Below are positions 17,850 through 26,949 of a DNA stretch of 64,000 nt, piece after piece (position 1 is the first letter of the stretch; every line of letters begins with the position of its first letter). The notes under the pieces were generated by a model, which saw only the letters and a list, made by a program, of their open reading frames with translations, was not told where the DNA came from and made no database searches. A program made the position numbers and the translations under genes. Origin of the DNA: JABFRJ01 sp031374735 (GTDB taxonomy: Bacteria; Pseudomonadota; Alphaproteobacteria; Rhizobiales; Hyphomicrobiaceae); NCBI GenBank assembly GCA_031374735.1, contig JANMGQ010000074.1, forward strand, positions 22,564 through 86,563, read 5' to 3'.

Positions 17850-18242
17850 ATGCCGCTCGGGAACATCACCAACCTCGACTACACAATCCTGCTGTGCACA
17901 AAGCTGAAGGAAACGCGGGCGTTCTATGAGGACGTGATGGGCTTTGCCGTCGAGGTCGACCGCGAAAACTGGATCAGCTTCCGGATCGGGGGCGCGCTGC
18001 TGACGCTCCGGCCGCGCAGCGGGATTGCTGGAGCTCAAGACGGCCCAGCCGTCGACGGTTCAGCTGCGGTGCAGCTGGCTTTCCGCGTTGCGCCCCTCGC
18101 CGTCGACACGTGCCACGCCGAACTTATGGCCAAAGGCGTCGCAATCATCCGCCCGCCCACGGATTTGCCCGATTGGCGCCACCGCACGCTGTTTTTCCGC
18201 GACCCCGAGGGCAATGTTCTCGAGATCTTTGCTGAGTATTGA
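17850..18242 (+). CDS. VOC (glyoxalase/dioxygenase) family protein
   Basis: A 130-residue single-domain vicinal-oxygen-chelate protein with two beta-alpha-beta-beta-beta modules: DYTILLCTKLKETRAFYEDV at the start and FRDPEGNVLEIFAEY at the end, where the glutamate is a usual metal ligand. Members isomerise, cleave or bind small electrophiles and antibiotics, so the precise role is open. The frame is open from 17700, but ATG 17850 follows a GGGAG site and starts the domain. Confidence 0.85.
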   Translation: MPLGNITNLDYTILLCTKLKETRAFYEDVMGFAVEVDRENWISFRIGGALLTLRPRSGIAGAQDGPAVDGSAAVQLAFRVAPLAVDTCHAELMAKGVAIIRPPTDLPDWRHRTLFFRDPEGNVLEIFAEY

Positions 18243-18508
18243 TTCAGTTCTGACGTGCCTGCGGATGAGGCTATGTGCCACCCGAATGCGCAGATTTCGG
18301 TTGCACTGCAGCAGGGGCGATTCGCTCAATATAAACAAAGGTCAATGTACGACGCTTTCGTGATGCTGCGCCGCAATGCTGCACTGCAAAATGCACACTG
18401 GTCACTGGCGGCATGTCACCTATGTTGAAGGAAGCAAAAAGAGCCGCTTCAGCGGTCGACGCCGGAAACGCATGGATGGGGCTTGGACCAGGATCATTGG
18501 AGGCCATC

Positions 18509-18751
18509 ATGTCGGCAGCTTCGAACAGCGTGCTTATCCGCCCCACCTCAGCTGGCGCCCCCGCCGATGACGCGAAACACCGGTCAAACAACGCCGGCAA
18601 AGCGTCAGGGCTGGTTTCGGCTGTGACCACCTTTTTCTCGGCCTGTGCAGAAGGACTGGCAGCCGAGCGGCGCTACGAGGCCTTGCGCAGATCGGGCGTG
18701 CCGCACGCGCGCGCCGCTGCGATGGCACTCGCCGTCACAAAAGATCGCTGA
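18509..18751 (+). CDS. Small hypothetical protein
   Basis: This is an 80-residue protein of unknown function. The ATG at 18509 is preceded by a good GGAGG site five bases upstream. The frame is open to an earlier ATG at 18413 (112 residues), which lacks a clear site. The C-terminal part, RRYEALRRSGVPHARAAAMA, is a charged helix, and no signal peptide or membrane segment is seen. It stands alone, convergent with the HAD phosphatase. The 266 bases before it show no other gene. Confidence 0.5.
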   Translation: MSAASNSVLIRPTSAGAPADDAKHRSNNAGKASGLVSAVTTFFSACAEGLAAERRYEALRRSGVPHARAAAMALAVTKDR

Positions 18752-18765
18752 ACTCGGCGCAGGTT

Positions 18766-19506
18766 TCAGGATCGGGGAGGCGCTTGAAACAGCCGCCCCA
18801 TGTCGACAACGCTATCGAGCACCAGATCCGCGTGCGCCTCAAGGTGCTCGCGGCCAGCGGTGCCTGACAGCACGGCGATGGCGAGACCAGCACCCGCGGC
18901 ATGTGCCATTTCCAGGTCGTGGATGCTGTCGCCGATGACGGCAACGTCGTGCGGGGCGAGCCCTGTTGCTTTGGCGAAGCCGAGCACCATGCCGGGACCA
19001 GGCTTGCCGCCAAAGCCACTGTCGCAGCCGCAGGTGAATTCGTACGCGTTGAGAATGCCGTGCCGAGCCAGTGATGCCTCGAGCCCGGCCATGGTGTCAT
19101 TGGTCGCGATGCCCATGCGATAGCCGCGCGATTTCAGCAGGCGCGACACGTCAAGCACGCCGTCGATGAGCACGGATGACCGCGCGCCCCCCTCGGCAAA
19201 CATGCGGGCGACGCTCTCATGCAGATCGGCTGGCACCGAGTTGTCGGCCTCGCGTCGCAGCATCTCGACAATCGCATCCATCGTACCACCGGCCAGGATC
19301 GAGCCTGCGGTGATGTGGTCTGTATCGGGATTGTGACCACCGGCTGAAAGCATGCGCCGCTGCAGAGCCGTATCGCCCTGCGCCGCATAGGCCGTGATCT
19401 CCCGATTGATCGGGACCCACGTCCTGAAATAGTCGAGCAGAGTGCCGTCCTTGTCGAACAGCAGCCCCTTGATCGCGGCAACGCTGCGCGTCTTTGATGA
19501 TCTCAT
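18766..19506 (-). CDS. HAD-family hydrolase, phosphoglycolate phosphatase-like
   Basis: A 246-residue HAD phosphatase with motif I FDKDGTLLDY (nucleophile aspartate), motif II as GIATNDTMAG, motif III lysine in FGGKPGPGMV and motif IV VIGDSIHDLEMA. The helical cap sits between motifs I and II. Likely substrates are small phosphate esters such as 2-phosphoglycolate. The ATG at 19506 overlaps the moeB-like stop by four bases (ATGA), so the two are translationally coupled. Confidence 0.87.
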   Translation of the reverse strand: MRSSKTRSVAAIKGLLFDKDGTLLDYFRTWVPINREITAYAAQGDTALQRRMLSAGGHNPDTDHITAGSILAGGTMDAIVEMLRREADNSVPADLHESVARMFAEGGARSSVLIDGVLDVSRLLKSRGYRMGIATNDTMAGLEASLARHGILNAYEFTCGCDSGFGGKPGPGMVLGFAKATGLAPHDVAVIGDSIHDLEMAHAAGAGLAIAVLSGTAGREHLEAHADLVLDSVVDMGRLFQAPPRS

Positions 19507-20345
19507 GCTGCGCACACCGCCCCCGCGGCCCCGGTGTGGATCGAGAGATCCTTGATCGTTGGCGCCGTTCCCGACAGCGGGTTGCTCGGGTCCCAGGCCA
19601 CTTTGAGTTCCTGGAACTCTGCGGCAAGCGCGTCCCAGATCATCAGGCGGCCCGCAAGGCTGGTGCCGAGACCCAGGATCTCCTTCAGCACCTCCGTCGC
19701 CATCAACGTACCAATGACACCGACGACGGCGCCGAGCACGCCAACTTCAGAACAGTTGGCGACCGTGCCCGGCGGCGGCGCCTCCGGAAATAGGCAGCGA
19801 TAGCTCGGATAAGGGTTGTCTTTGGCGTCGCGCAGATGCGGCTTGAACGTCGTGACATAGCCGTCGAACGGCCCGACGGCTCCATACACCAGCGTTTTCC
19901 GGGCGAGGTAGCAGGCGTCGGAAACAAGATAGCGCGTGGCGAAGTTATCCGAGCCGTCGGCGACGATGTCGTAACGGCCAATCAGATCGAGCGCGTTCTT
20001 GGCATCGAGGCGAAAGGCGTGCGTCTCGATCCGCACATGCGGATTGAGACGCGAAACAGCCTCGCGCGCACTGTCGACCTTCGGCATGCCGATGTATGCC
20101 GTGTCGTGGACGATCTGGCGCTGCAGGTTCGACAGCGAGACGACGTCATCGTCGACGACGCCGATGGTGCCAACGCCCGCCGCCGCGAGGTAGGCGATCA
20201 GCGGCGAGCCGAGCCCGCCTGCACCGATCAGCAGCACCCGGGCAGCCTTGAGGCGTTGCTGTCCGGCTCCGCCGACGTCGCGCAGAACGATGTGGCGCTT
20301 GTAGCGCTCTATTTCAGGCTTCGTCAGGGTCATGGTGGCGCTCAT
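19503..20345 (-). CDS. moeB: MoeB/ThiF-family adenylyltransferase
   Basis: A 280-residue E1-like enzyme that adenylates the C-terminus of MoaD- or ThiS-like carrier proteins. It has the nucleotide loop VLLIGAGGLGSPL, the R-rich segment LSNLQRQIVHDT, DGSDNFATRYLVSDAC and the catalytic-loop region CLFPEAPPPGT followed by GVLGAVVGVIG. The ATG at 20345 is preferred to the frame start at 20381 because it begins MSATMTLTKPEIERYKRH, where homologues usually start. MoeB is the most likely identity, but ThiF cannot be excluded. Confidence 0.85.
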   Translation of the reverse strand: MSATMTLTKPEIERYKRHIVLRDVGGAGQQRLKAARVLLIGAGGLGSPLIAYLAAAGVGTIGVVDDDVVSLSNLQRQIVHDTAYIGMPKVDSAREAVSRLNPHVRIETHAFRLDAKNALDLIGRYDIVADGSDNFATRYLVSDACYLARKTLVYGAVGPFDGYVTTFKPHLRDAKDNPYPSYRCLFPEAPPPGTVANCSEVGVLGAVVGVIGTLMATEVLKEILGLGTSLAGRLMIWDALAAEFQELKVAWDPSNPLSGTAPTIKDLSIHTGAAGAVCAA

Positions 20346-20473
20346 AGCGTGATCCGGTCTCGGATGAAACCGGCGCAACATAGGCGCTTTGGTCCCGCCA
20401 TAGCGGGTTGCGGTCGGCCGTGGCTCAGGCGTATCGCTCTCGGCCTTGCCTGCCTCATGACCGCCGAGACCCC

Positions 20474-21412
20474 ATGCGCATTGAATATCACCGCACCATG
20501 CTCGCCGACGGCGTGCGCAACAAAGCCTTCTATGAAGCTCTGAAGCGCGTCGTTGTGCCGGGGAAATCTATCGTCGCTGATATCGGGTGCGGCACGGGCG
20601 TGCTCGGCTTCATGGCGGCGAAGCTCGGCGCCAAGCAGGTGTTCCTGCTTGAAAAATCCGAGATCGTCGACGTTGCCAAGAAGCTCGCCAAGCACAACGG
20701 CATCAAGAACATCGAGATCGTGCCGGCGCATTCCATCGATGTCGAACCGCCCGTGCGTTGCGATATCGTGGTGTCGGAAACGCTCGGCAACTATGCCTTT
20801 GAAGAAAACATCATCGAAACACTGCAAGATGTGCGCGAGCGCTATCTCGAACCCGACGGCGTGCTGATCCCTGCCCGCGTCGCCCAATATGTGGCGCCGG
20901 TCACAAATTCGCGCTTCCACCGCGATCTCTCGACCTGGGACGATGTCGGCTTCGGCCTAGACTTCGAGCCGGCCAAGACCAAGGGCTTTCACAATCTGTA
21001 TGTCCGCACGTTCGACCCGAAAGATCTACTGGATGGCGGTACAAGCGCCGTCGTCTGGGATCGCTGCGATTTCATGAAGCAGCCGAAGACCTCGCGCAGC
21101 GGCGACGCCGAATTCAAGGTCAAACGGGCAGAAACGATTGCCGGCATCGCGCTCTGGTGGACAACGGACCTCGCCGACGGCATCTCGCTCGGCACCGGCC
21201 CGTCAGACCCGAAAACGCACTGGGAACAGTTGTATCTGCCCGCATTGGAGCCAATCGATCTTAAAGCCGGCGAAACGTTGCGCGTGCGTCTGCGCTCGAC
21301 GACATCCTATGCCGAGGGCACGAACGTGAAGTGGTCACTGGCGGCAGTCGACGCGAAAGGCCGCGAGCGGGAGAAGCAGTCGCTCGACCTGAACAAGGGG
21401 TTCTTGCCCTGA
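20474..21412 (+). CDS. Protein arginine methyltransferase-like protein
   Basis: The 312-residue protein has the full motif set of protein arginine methyltransferases. The helix before motif I is HRTMLADGVRNKAFYEAL (residues 6-23), motif I is VADIGCGTGVLGFMAAKLGA (34-53), post-I ends in the ribose-binding acidic residue of LLEKSE, and the double-E loop is SETLGNYAFEENIIETL with Glu102 and Glu110 or 111. A THW loop PKTHW sits at 246-250. The barrel region follows. PRMTs methylate arginine side chains using SAM, are abundant in eukaryotes and are rare and little studied in bacteria. The ATG at 20474 starts the conserved part; the frame is open from 20408. Confidence 0.8.
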   Translation: MRIEYHRTMLADGVRNKAFYEALKRVVVPGKSIVADIGCGTGVLGFMAAKLGAKQVFLLEKSEIVDVAKKLAKHNGIKNIEIVPAHSIDVEPPVRCDIVVSETLGNYAFEENIIETLQDVRERYLEPDGVLIPARVAQYVAPVTNSRFHRDLSTWDDVGFGLDFEPAKTKGFHNLYVRTFDPKDLLDGGTSAVVWDRCDFMKQPKTSRSGDAEFKVKRAETIAGIALWWTTDLADGISLGTGPSDPKTHWEQLYLPALEPIDLKAGETLRVRLRSTTSYAEGTNVKWSLAAVDAKGREREKQSLDLNKGFLP

Positions 21413-21439
21413 GTAGTGGCGCAACTGGACGAGACGCGT

Positions 21440-21904
21440 TCAGCTGCGTCTTGCCTTCTTGAACGGCGCCATGCCTTCGCGCGCGAGTTCGTCGGCGCGC
21501 TCGTTCATGGCGTGGCCGGCGTGACCCTTGAGCCAGCGCCAGTCGATCTTGTGCTTGGCGCGGGCTTCATCGAGCCGCTTCCACAGATCCTCGTTCTTCA
21601 CGGGCTTGTTGTCGGCCGTTTTCCAGTTTCGCTTTTTCCAACCGGTGATCCAGCTGGTGATGCCATCCTTGACGTAGGCGCTGTCGGTCCAAAGTTCGAC
21701 GGGCGTCGGGCGCTTCAGGGCCTCAAGCGCGGAGATGGCGGCGAGCAGCTCCATACGATTGTTGGTGGTCTCGACTTCGCCACCATTCATTTCTTTCTTG
21801 TGGGCGCCCCATATTAAGATGGCGCCCCAGCCGCCAGGCCCTGGATTTCCGGAGCAGGCGCCATCGGTGTAGATCAGAACTTTGTCGGTCGGCAGGTCAG
21901 CCAT
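21440..21904 (-). CDS. rnhA: Ribonuclease HI
   Basis: A 154-residue RNase H with IYTDGACSGNPGPGGWGAIL at the start (Asp14), the second carboxylate in NRMELLAAISAL (Glu52) and the third in LWTDSAYVKDG (Asp74), then NERADELARE near the end. The length and the basic protrusion KWKKRNWKTADNKPV-like region match type HI. It removes RNA from RNA-DNA hybrids. Its ATG overlaps the stop of the upstream monooxygenase-like gene by one base, and thrB and ispH lie further upstream on the same strand, an arrangement common in Hyphomicrobiales. Confidence 0.95.
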   Translation of the reverse strand: MADLPTDKVLIYTDGACSGNPGPGGWGAILIWGAHKKEMNGGEVETTNNRMELLAAISALEALKRPTPVELWTDSAYVKDGITSWITGWKKRNWKTADNKPVKNEDLWKRLDEARAKHKIDWRWLKGHAGHAMNERADELAREGMAPFKKARRS

Positions 21905-22215
21905 CAGTCGGCGCCCATCAGTTGCGCCGACGTGGCGATGTCGTGACGTTTGACGCTGAGGGACAGCACTTTGGCGCCAGCGATGGTCTTGTTCAGTTCG
22001 GCCATGTGCGGCGTCTGGAAATGAGCCATCAGCGCCGTCTCGTCGCGCCAGAGTTCAGATACGACCAAGTGGTTGGGGTCAGTCAAATCGCGCGAGTAGA
22101 CATACTGGATGCAACCGTCCTCGGCCCGTGTCGCGGCCATCATGGTTGCAAAGGCAGACGCCAGCCGATCAATCTCGCCTGGCGCCAGACGTACAGTTCC
22201 CATCACGGCGATCAT
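21904..22215 (-). CDS. Antibiotic biosynthesis monooxygenase (ABM/YgiN-like) domain protein
   Basis: A 103-residue ferredoxin-like fold protein of the ABM family, recognised by EDGCIQYVYSRDLTDPNHLV, then SELWRDETALMAHFQTPHM. Such small dimers include quinol monooxygenases and heme-degrading enzymes, and many have no known substrate. It lies between thrB and rnhA on the minus strand with tight spacing. Confidence 0.85.
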   Translation of the reverse strand: MIAVMGTVRLAPGEIDRLASAFATMMAATRAEDGCIQYVYSRDLTDPNHLVVSELWRDETALMAHFQTPHMAELNKTIAGAKVLSLSVKRHDIATSAQLMGAD

Positions 22216-22251
22216 GGCAGCTCCTCACTGGTTTTTCAGAAAAGACGTGGG

Positions 22252-23217
22252 TCAGGTTTCAAGCCCATAGTCGCGTGCGACGCGCACCTGTTGATGAAAC
22301 GTCAGTTTGCGCAGGTACTCGAGCGGATCTTTGCGCTGCACCAGGGCACCCGCCGGCGTGTTGATCCAGTCATAGGCGCGGGTCAACAGGAAGCGCAGAG
22401 CGGAGCCGCGGGCCAGGATCGGCAAGGCCGCTTGCTCGGCGGCGCTCAAGGGCCGGATGCGCTGATAGTTGGCGAGCAGCGCCGTACCCTTCTCGATGTC
22501 GTATTGGCCCTCAGCTGAGAAGCACCACGCGTTCAGGCAGATGGCGACGTCGTAGACCAGCGCCTCGTTGCAGGCGAAATAGAAGTCGATCACGCCTGAC
22601 AGCTGGTCGCCGAGGAAGAACACGTTGTCCTGGAACAAGTCCGCGTGGATCACCCCTTGGGGCAGATCTTGGGGCCAGTGCTTGGCGAGATAAGCGAGTT
22701 CGTCGGCGATGCCCTGGCGCAGCCCCGGCACGATCTTGTCGGCGCTCAGCTCGAAACGCTTGAAGAGCGGCGCCCAGCCTTCGAGGCCAAGCGCATTCGG
22801 ACGCTTCAGCGCAAAACCTTTACCAGCGAGATGCAGTTTCGCCAGCACCTCGCCAACGCCTGCGCAATGCGCCACACGCGGCTCGCGCGGCCACACGCCT
22901 TCGAGGAACGTGATCAAAGCAGCCGGCCGGCCAGCGAGCGTACCTAGCGTGCGGCCCTTGGCATCGTGCACAGGCAGCGGACACGTGATGCCGTTGGCCG
23001 CCAGATGATCCATCAAGCCGAGAAAGAACGGCAGATCCTCGGCTTTCACGCGCTTTTCATAGAGCGTCAGAATGTAGGGGCCTTTGTCGGTGTGCAGGAG
23101 ATAGTTGGTGTTTTCGACGCCTTCAGCGATGCCCTTGCAGGAGAGCACGCGGCCGAGCCCGTAACTCGCGACAAAGGCCGCGAGTTCATCATCGGGGACT
23201 TGCGTATAGACGGCCAT
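22252..23217 (-). CDS. thrB: Homoserine kinase, choline-kinase-like type
   Basis: A 321-residue phosphotransferase of the aminoglycoside/choline kinase fold used by alphaproteobacteria for homoserine kinase. It has GIAEGVENTNYLLHTDKGPY at the start, the catalytic loop VIHADLFQDNVFF and the magnesium-binding VIDFYFACNEALVYD. It phosphorylates homoserine on the way to threonine. The ATG at 23217 starts MAVYTQVPDDELAAFVASYG, the usual N-terminus; the frame extends to 23247. It is followed by the ABM gene and rnhA. Confidence 0.92.
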   Translation of the reverse strand: MAVYTQVPDDELAAFVASYGLGRVLSCKGIAEGVENTNYLLHTDKGPYILTLYEKRVKAEDLPFFLGLMDHLAANGITCPLPVHDAKGRTLGTLAGRPAALITFLEGVWPREPRVAHCAGVGEVLAKLHLAGKGFALKRPNALGLEGWAPLFKRFELSADKIVPGLRQGIADELAYLAKHWPQDLPQGVIHADLFQDNVFFLGDQLSGVIDFYFACNEALVYDVAICLNAWCFSAEGQYDIEKGTALLANYQRIRPLSAAEQAALPILARGSALRFLLTRAYDWINTPAGALVQRKDPLEYLRKLTFHQQVRVARDYGLET

Positions 23218-23460
23218 GTCAGTCCCCTCCCCGTATCGCCCGCGCACGACCTACGCCGACCGGCCAGGACGGGCAAGATGGGCGGGCGAGATCGGGCGGG
23301 AAGCCCGCGCGACGTGTGGTCCGCGAACGGTGGGGCGTGCGGGCTCTATCTCCGCGGTCGCTGCTTGTGCACCTGCTTGACCACCGACGCCGGCTGCTGT
23401 GACATGAGACGAAGAGAACTCTGTTGGACTGGGCCAGAAGGAGAAGTCGTCCCCGTTCCA

Positions 23461-23612
23461 CGGTGTCCCGGAATACTTGTCGCGCCTTCTGCCCGGCAAG
23501 TATATCCGGGATCTTGCCCCCTGAGTGTAAGGCACTGGTGCCATACGCTGATTGGTCAAGATCCCGGATATATATTCGTCGCCCGCGGCGACGAATACAT
23601 TCCGGGACACCG
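23461..23612. repeat. Nested palindromic intergenic element
   Basis: The 521-base gap between thrB and ispH (23218-23738) contains a 152-base element built of inverted repeats. The outer arms are 23461-23474 and 23599-23612 (14 perfect pairs, extendable by 4 more past one mismatch). Inside are a left hairpin with arms 23474-23479 and 23497-23502, a central stem 23501-23516 with 23557-23572 (16 perfect pairs), and a right hairpin 23573-23583 with 23587-23597 (11 pairs, 3-base loop). The whole would fold as a multi-arm cruciform. It looks like a dispersed repeat or MITE, not a terminator, because no T-run follows. Reading frames across it appear to be by-products. Confidence 0.75.
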
Positions 23613-23738
23613 AGGAAGGCGACTTCGCCTTTGGGTGAGCTGCGCCCTTTCAGCCGCTTTGCCGACGGGTCCGCCATAGCCCTTACCACTTCGCCCGGGC
23701 ACTTGGGCCTGGGGGGCACACAATTGCCGGGCAGCCCC

Positions 23739-24755
23739 CTATGCCCGAGGGCAGGCTGGCGCTTCGCGCAGGGCACGTGGCACATTGAAGGCCACTTTCT
23801 CCTCGCGTGTCACGACATGCTCGATGGTGACGTCAAACCCAGCGCGGAACGCGTTGACGACCTCATCGACCAGCACCTCAGGCGCCGACGCACCAGCCGT
23901 GATGCCGACGGTGCGCACGCCAGCGAAATCGGCGAGTTTGATTTCGGCGCCACGCTGCACCAGTGTTGAGGCCTGACAACCCGCGCGCGCGCCGACTTCG
24001 ACCAAGCGCAGCGAGTTCGACGAGTTGGGCGCGCCGACCACGATCAGCCGCTCGACCTTATCAGCGATGGCCTTCACCGACTCCTGCCGGTTGGTGGTGG
24101 CGTAGCAGATGTCCTCTTTGTGAGGCGCGGCGATAGCAGGAAAACGCGCCTGCAACGCCGCCACGACCGCCGCCGTATCATCGACCGACAAAGTGGTCTG
24201 GGTGATGAACGCGAGCTTCGATGGCTCCTTCGGCGTGTAGGCCATCGCGTCGTCGACGGTTTCGATCAGCGTGACCGCGCCTGGCGGCAGCTGTCCCATG
24301 GTGCCGATCACTTCGGGATGGCCCTCATGGCCGATCATCACGATCTCGCGGCCCTCGGCGAAATGCCGCTCGGCTTCAACGTGCACTTTGGACACCAGCG
24401 GGCATGTGGCATCGAGGAAAAACATACTCTTGGCTTTGGCGTCCGCCGGCACGGATTTGGGCACGCCGTGCGCCGAAAAGATCACAGGACGGCCACCCGT
24501 GCGATGATCTGGTGGGATTTCGTCGAGCTCCTCCACAAAAATGGCGCCTTTTGCCCGCAGGCCATCAACGACGAAACGGTTGTGGACGATTTCGTGGCGC
24601 ACATAGACGGGCGCCCCGAACTTCTCCAGAGCCAGTTCTACGATCTTGATGGCGCGATCCACGCCGGCGCAAAATCCACGTGGAGCCGCCAGATAGATGG
24701 TTAAGGGCGGTTTGGTGGCGCCAATCGTGGTGGCACTCGTGTCGGTCGAGACCAT
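23739..24755 (-). CDS. ispH: 4-hydroxy-3-methylbut-2-enyl diphosphate reductase
   Basis: A 338-residue IspH/LytB. The three conserved cysteines that bind the iron-sulfur cluster are visible in PRGFCAGVDRAI, FLDATCPLVSKVH and EVGARAGCQAS, and the substrate-binding segments IGHEGHPEVIGTMGQ and TQTTLSVDDTAAVV are present. It performs the last step of the MEP isoprenoid pathway, giving IPP and DMAPP. The N-terminus has about 20 extra residues before PLTIYLAAPRGFC, so a slightly later start is possible. Its gene neighbours thrB and rnhA lie downstream. Confidence 0.96.
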   Translation of the reverse strand: MVSTDTSATTIGATKPPLTIYLAAPRGFCAGVDRAIKIVELALEKFGAPVYVRHEIVHNRFVVDGLRAKGAIFVEELDEIPPDHRTGGRPVIFSAHGVPKSVPADAKAKSMFFLDATCPLVSKVHVEAERHFAEGREIVMIGHEGHPEVIGTMGQLPPGAVTLIETVDDAMAYTPKEPSKLAFITQTTLSVDDTAAVVAALQARFPAIAAPHKEDICYATTNRQESVKAIADKVERLIVVGAPNSSNSLRLVEVGARAGCQASTLVQRGAEIKLADFAGVRTVGITAGASAPEVLVDEVVNAFRAGFDVTIEHVVTREEKVAFNVPRALREAPACPRA

Positions 24756-25015
24756 GCGTCGCTCGCGTGCGGTTGTGCGCCGTCATTGGGCTCTCGGCAC
24801 GATGTTGGCAAGTGGTGGCGCAGGCCAAGCGGCGTGACTGCCACAGGTGTGCGGCGATCGGGGTATCGATCGTTGGTCAGGGTGGCGGCTGGTCGTTCGA
24901 GTGGTAAAGACGTACGTGTCGCGTGGGTATGGGGATATCGGCGCGGTGTTGGGGGGAGCGACGGGATTGGCCAATCGATCGGCCGATTTGGAGCTCAGAA
25001 ACTGGATCCAGACAT

Positions 25016-25654
25016 ATGACACCGGAACGGTTTCGCAAGTTTTCGATCGGGGCGGTTCTGCTCGCGGGCACGGCTGTCGCCGGCTGCGGCATGGGCTCGC
25101 TGACATCTGGCATCGGTGGCGGCTTGTTTGGCGGCGGAGCTGCCGGGAAATCTGAGCAACCAGCCAACGGTATCACCACTGAGAGCATGCTCACTGCCGC
25201 GAAGACCGATGGCAACACGGGCGGCGATGTGGCGGGCGGATGCCCACGGTTTGTGGTGTTCTCGCGCGATAGCAACGTCACAATCTATGAGGCCGGCCGG
25301 GTCGGCGATGCGCTGGGCGTCATTCATCGCGGCGAAATTACCAAGACGGCACGCGAATGCTCTGTCGAGAACGGTCGCGTGACCGTGAAGTATGGCTTCT
25401 CGGGTCGCATTCTGCTCGGCCCCAAGGGCAAGACCGGCAACGTCACCTTGCCGCTGGCCGTGTTCGTCACCGACAGCAAGAAAGAGCGCGTTGCCAACGA
25501 CCGCATGCGCGTCGACGTGCCGGTCGCGCTCGACAAGCCGATCGGCTATTTCTCGACCGTCCGGGAAGTCTCATTCCCGCTACCCGAAGGGTCGCGCCCC
25601 GGCGAGTTCGAGGTGTTCGTCGGCTTCGAGCGCAATATTCCGAACGCAGGTTGA
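25016..25654 (+). CDS. Putative lipoprotein
   Basis: A 212-residue exported protein. The ATG at 25016 gives MTPERFRKFSIGAVLLAGTA followed by the lipobox VAGC, so it should be lipid-anchored. A glycine-rich linker (SLTSGIGGGLFGGGAAG) precedes a beta-rich domain with CPRFVVFSRDSNVTIYE and ARECSVENGRVTVKYGFSG. I do not recognise a named family. It is divergent from ispH across 260 bases in which I see no other gene. Confidence 0.8.
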   Translation: MTPERFRKFSIGAVLLAGTAVAGCGMGSLTSGIGGGLFGGGAAGKSEQPANGITTESMLTAAKTDGNTGGDVAGGCPRFVVFSRDSNVTIYEAGRVGDALGVIHRGEITKTARECSVENGRVTVKYGFSGRILLGPKGKTGNVTLPLAVFVTDSKKERVANDRMRVDVPVALDKPIGYFSTVREVSFPLPEGSRPGEFEVFVGFERNIPNAG

Positions 25655-25761
25655 GCCACCGTTTCATCACACGCCCCACGGCTCAAAGCCGTGCGCCCTC
25701 GCAGATGCGGCCTTGATGCGATACTGAGACACAGCCGTCTCATGATCGGCGGGGCACTGTG

Positions 25762-26949
25762 ATGACCAATCGTTGGGCGGTTCTGGCGCTGCTGTTCACT
25801 GTGCGCACGTGCATGGGGATACAGTTTCAATCTGTGCCGGCGGTTTCGCCCTTGTATCTGCGCGACCTCGCAGTCAGCGTCGCCGACATTGGCCTGCTGA
25901 TCGGGCTCTATCACGCCCCAGGCATCGCGCTGGCCGTGCCTGGTGGTGGCCTTGGTCGGCGCTTTGGCGATCTTGCTGTCGTGGCCTTCGGGCTGGTCTT
26001 AATGCTCGCGGGCGCGCTGGTGATGGCGCTATCGACGTCTTGGACGCTGCAAATTGCGGGACGCGTGCTCGCCGGCATCGGTGGCGTGTTGCTGAATGTG
26101 CTGATGTCAAAAATGGTGACGGACTGGTTTGCCGGGCGCGAGATCGCAACGGCGATGGGAATCTTTGTCAACTCGTGGCCGGTCGGCGTTGCGGTCGGAT
26201 TGGTGTTGTTCCCGTTCATCGCGGCGGGCGGCGGACTGTTGGCAGTGCAAATTTCGGTCAGCCTGCTGATTACCATCGCGTTAATCGCACTTGTTGTGTT
26301 CTATCGGCCACCAGCGCAGGCCGATGCGTCCGCTGCGACGGGGACCGGCTGGCCAACGGGGCCCGCCTTCACGGCTGTGCTGATCGCCGGACTGATCTGG
26401 GGATTTTACAATGCCGCACTCGGCGTGGTGTTCGGCTTTGGACCGTTGATGTTGACCGAGCGCGGGTGGTCCCTGGCCTCAGCTAGCGCCGCAACCAGTG
26501 TGGTGCTGTGGGTCATGGCGGCGTTTCTGCCTTTCGGTGGGCTGATGGCGGACCGGCTCGGACGTCACGTCGCCATCATTGTGGTCAGTTGCGCCACGTT
26601 CGCGGTGTTGCTGCTGGCCTGCACGCGCAGTGATTGGACCCTTGTCGTGTTTGGTCTGATGGGGGTGCTCGGTGGTATGGCTGCTGGGCCGATCATGAGC
26701 CTGCCATCGCGCGTGTTGGCGCCGCAAACACGGGCGCTCGGCATGGGACTGTTCTTCACGATGTTTTACGTGCTGCAAGCCGCCGGTCCATGGATCGCCG
26801 GACGCGCGTCGGCGTATTTCGGCACCGCACGGGCGGCTTTCGACACGGGCGCGGTGTTTCTGGCTTTAACCATCGCGCTGGTCGGTACGTTTCTCGCCTT
26901 GACGACGCAGAAGGCTGCCGTGCCAGAGCACCGTCAGGCACAGCCATAG
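25762..26949 (+). CDS. MFS transporter
   Basis: A 395-residue permease with twelve predicted membrane segments. It shows the loop GGGLGRRFGDL between TM2 and TM3 and its counterpart GGLMADRLGRHVAI in the second half, the usual MFS motif A pair. The N-terminal FQSVPAVSPLYLRDLAVS resembles cyanate/nitrate-like permeases, but the substrate is open. A GTG at 25759 directly precedes the ATG and would add one residue. Confidence 0.87.
   Translation: MTNRWAVLALLFTVRTCMGIQFQSVPAVSPLYLRDLAVSVADIGLLIGLYHAPGIALAVPGGGLGRRFGDLAVVAFGLVLMLAGALVMALSTSWTLQIAGRVLAGIGGVLLNVLMSKMVTDWFAGREIATAMGIFVNSWPVGVAVGLVLFPFIAAGGGLLAVQISVSLLITIALIALVVFYRPPAQADASAATGTGWPTGPAFTAVLIAGLIWGFYNAALGVVFGFGPLMLTERGWSLASASAATSVVLWVMAAFLPFGGLMADRLGRHVAIIVVSCATFAVLLLACTRSDWTLVVFGLMGVLGGMAAGPIMSLPSRVLAPQTRALGMGLFFTMFYVLQAAGPWIAGRASAYFGTARAAFDTGAVFLALTIALVGTFLALTTQKAAVPEHRQAQP

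Noticed and set aside
22966..23969. Several overlapping frames around the thrB-ispH gap
   Set aside because: They cross the palindromic element and overlap both genes, and their translations are low-complexity reflections of the repeat.
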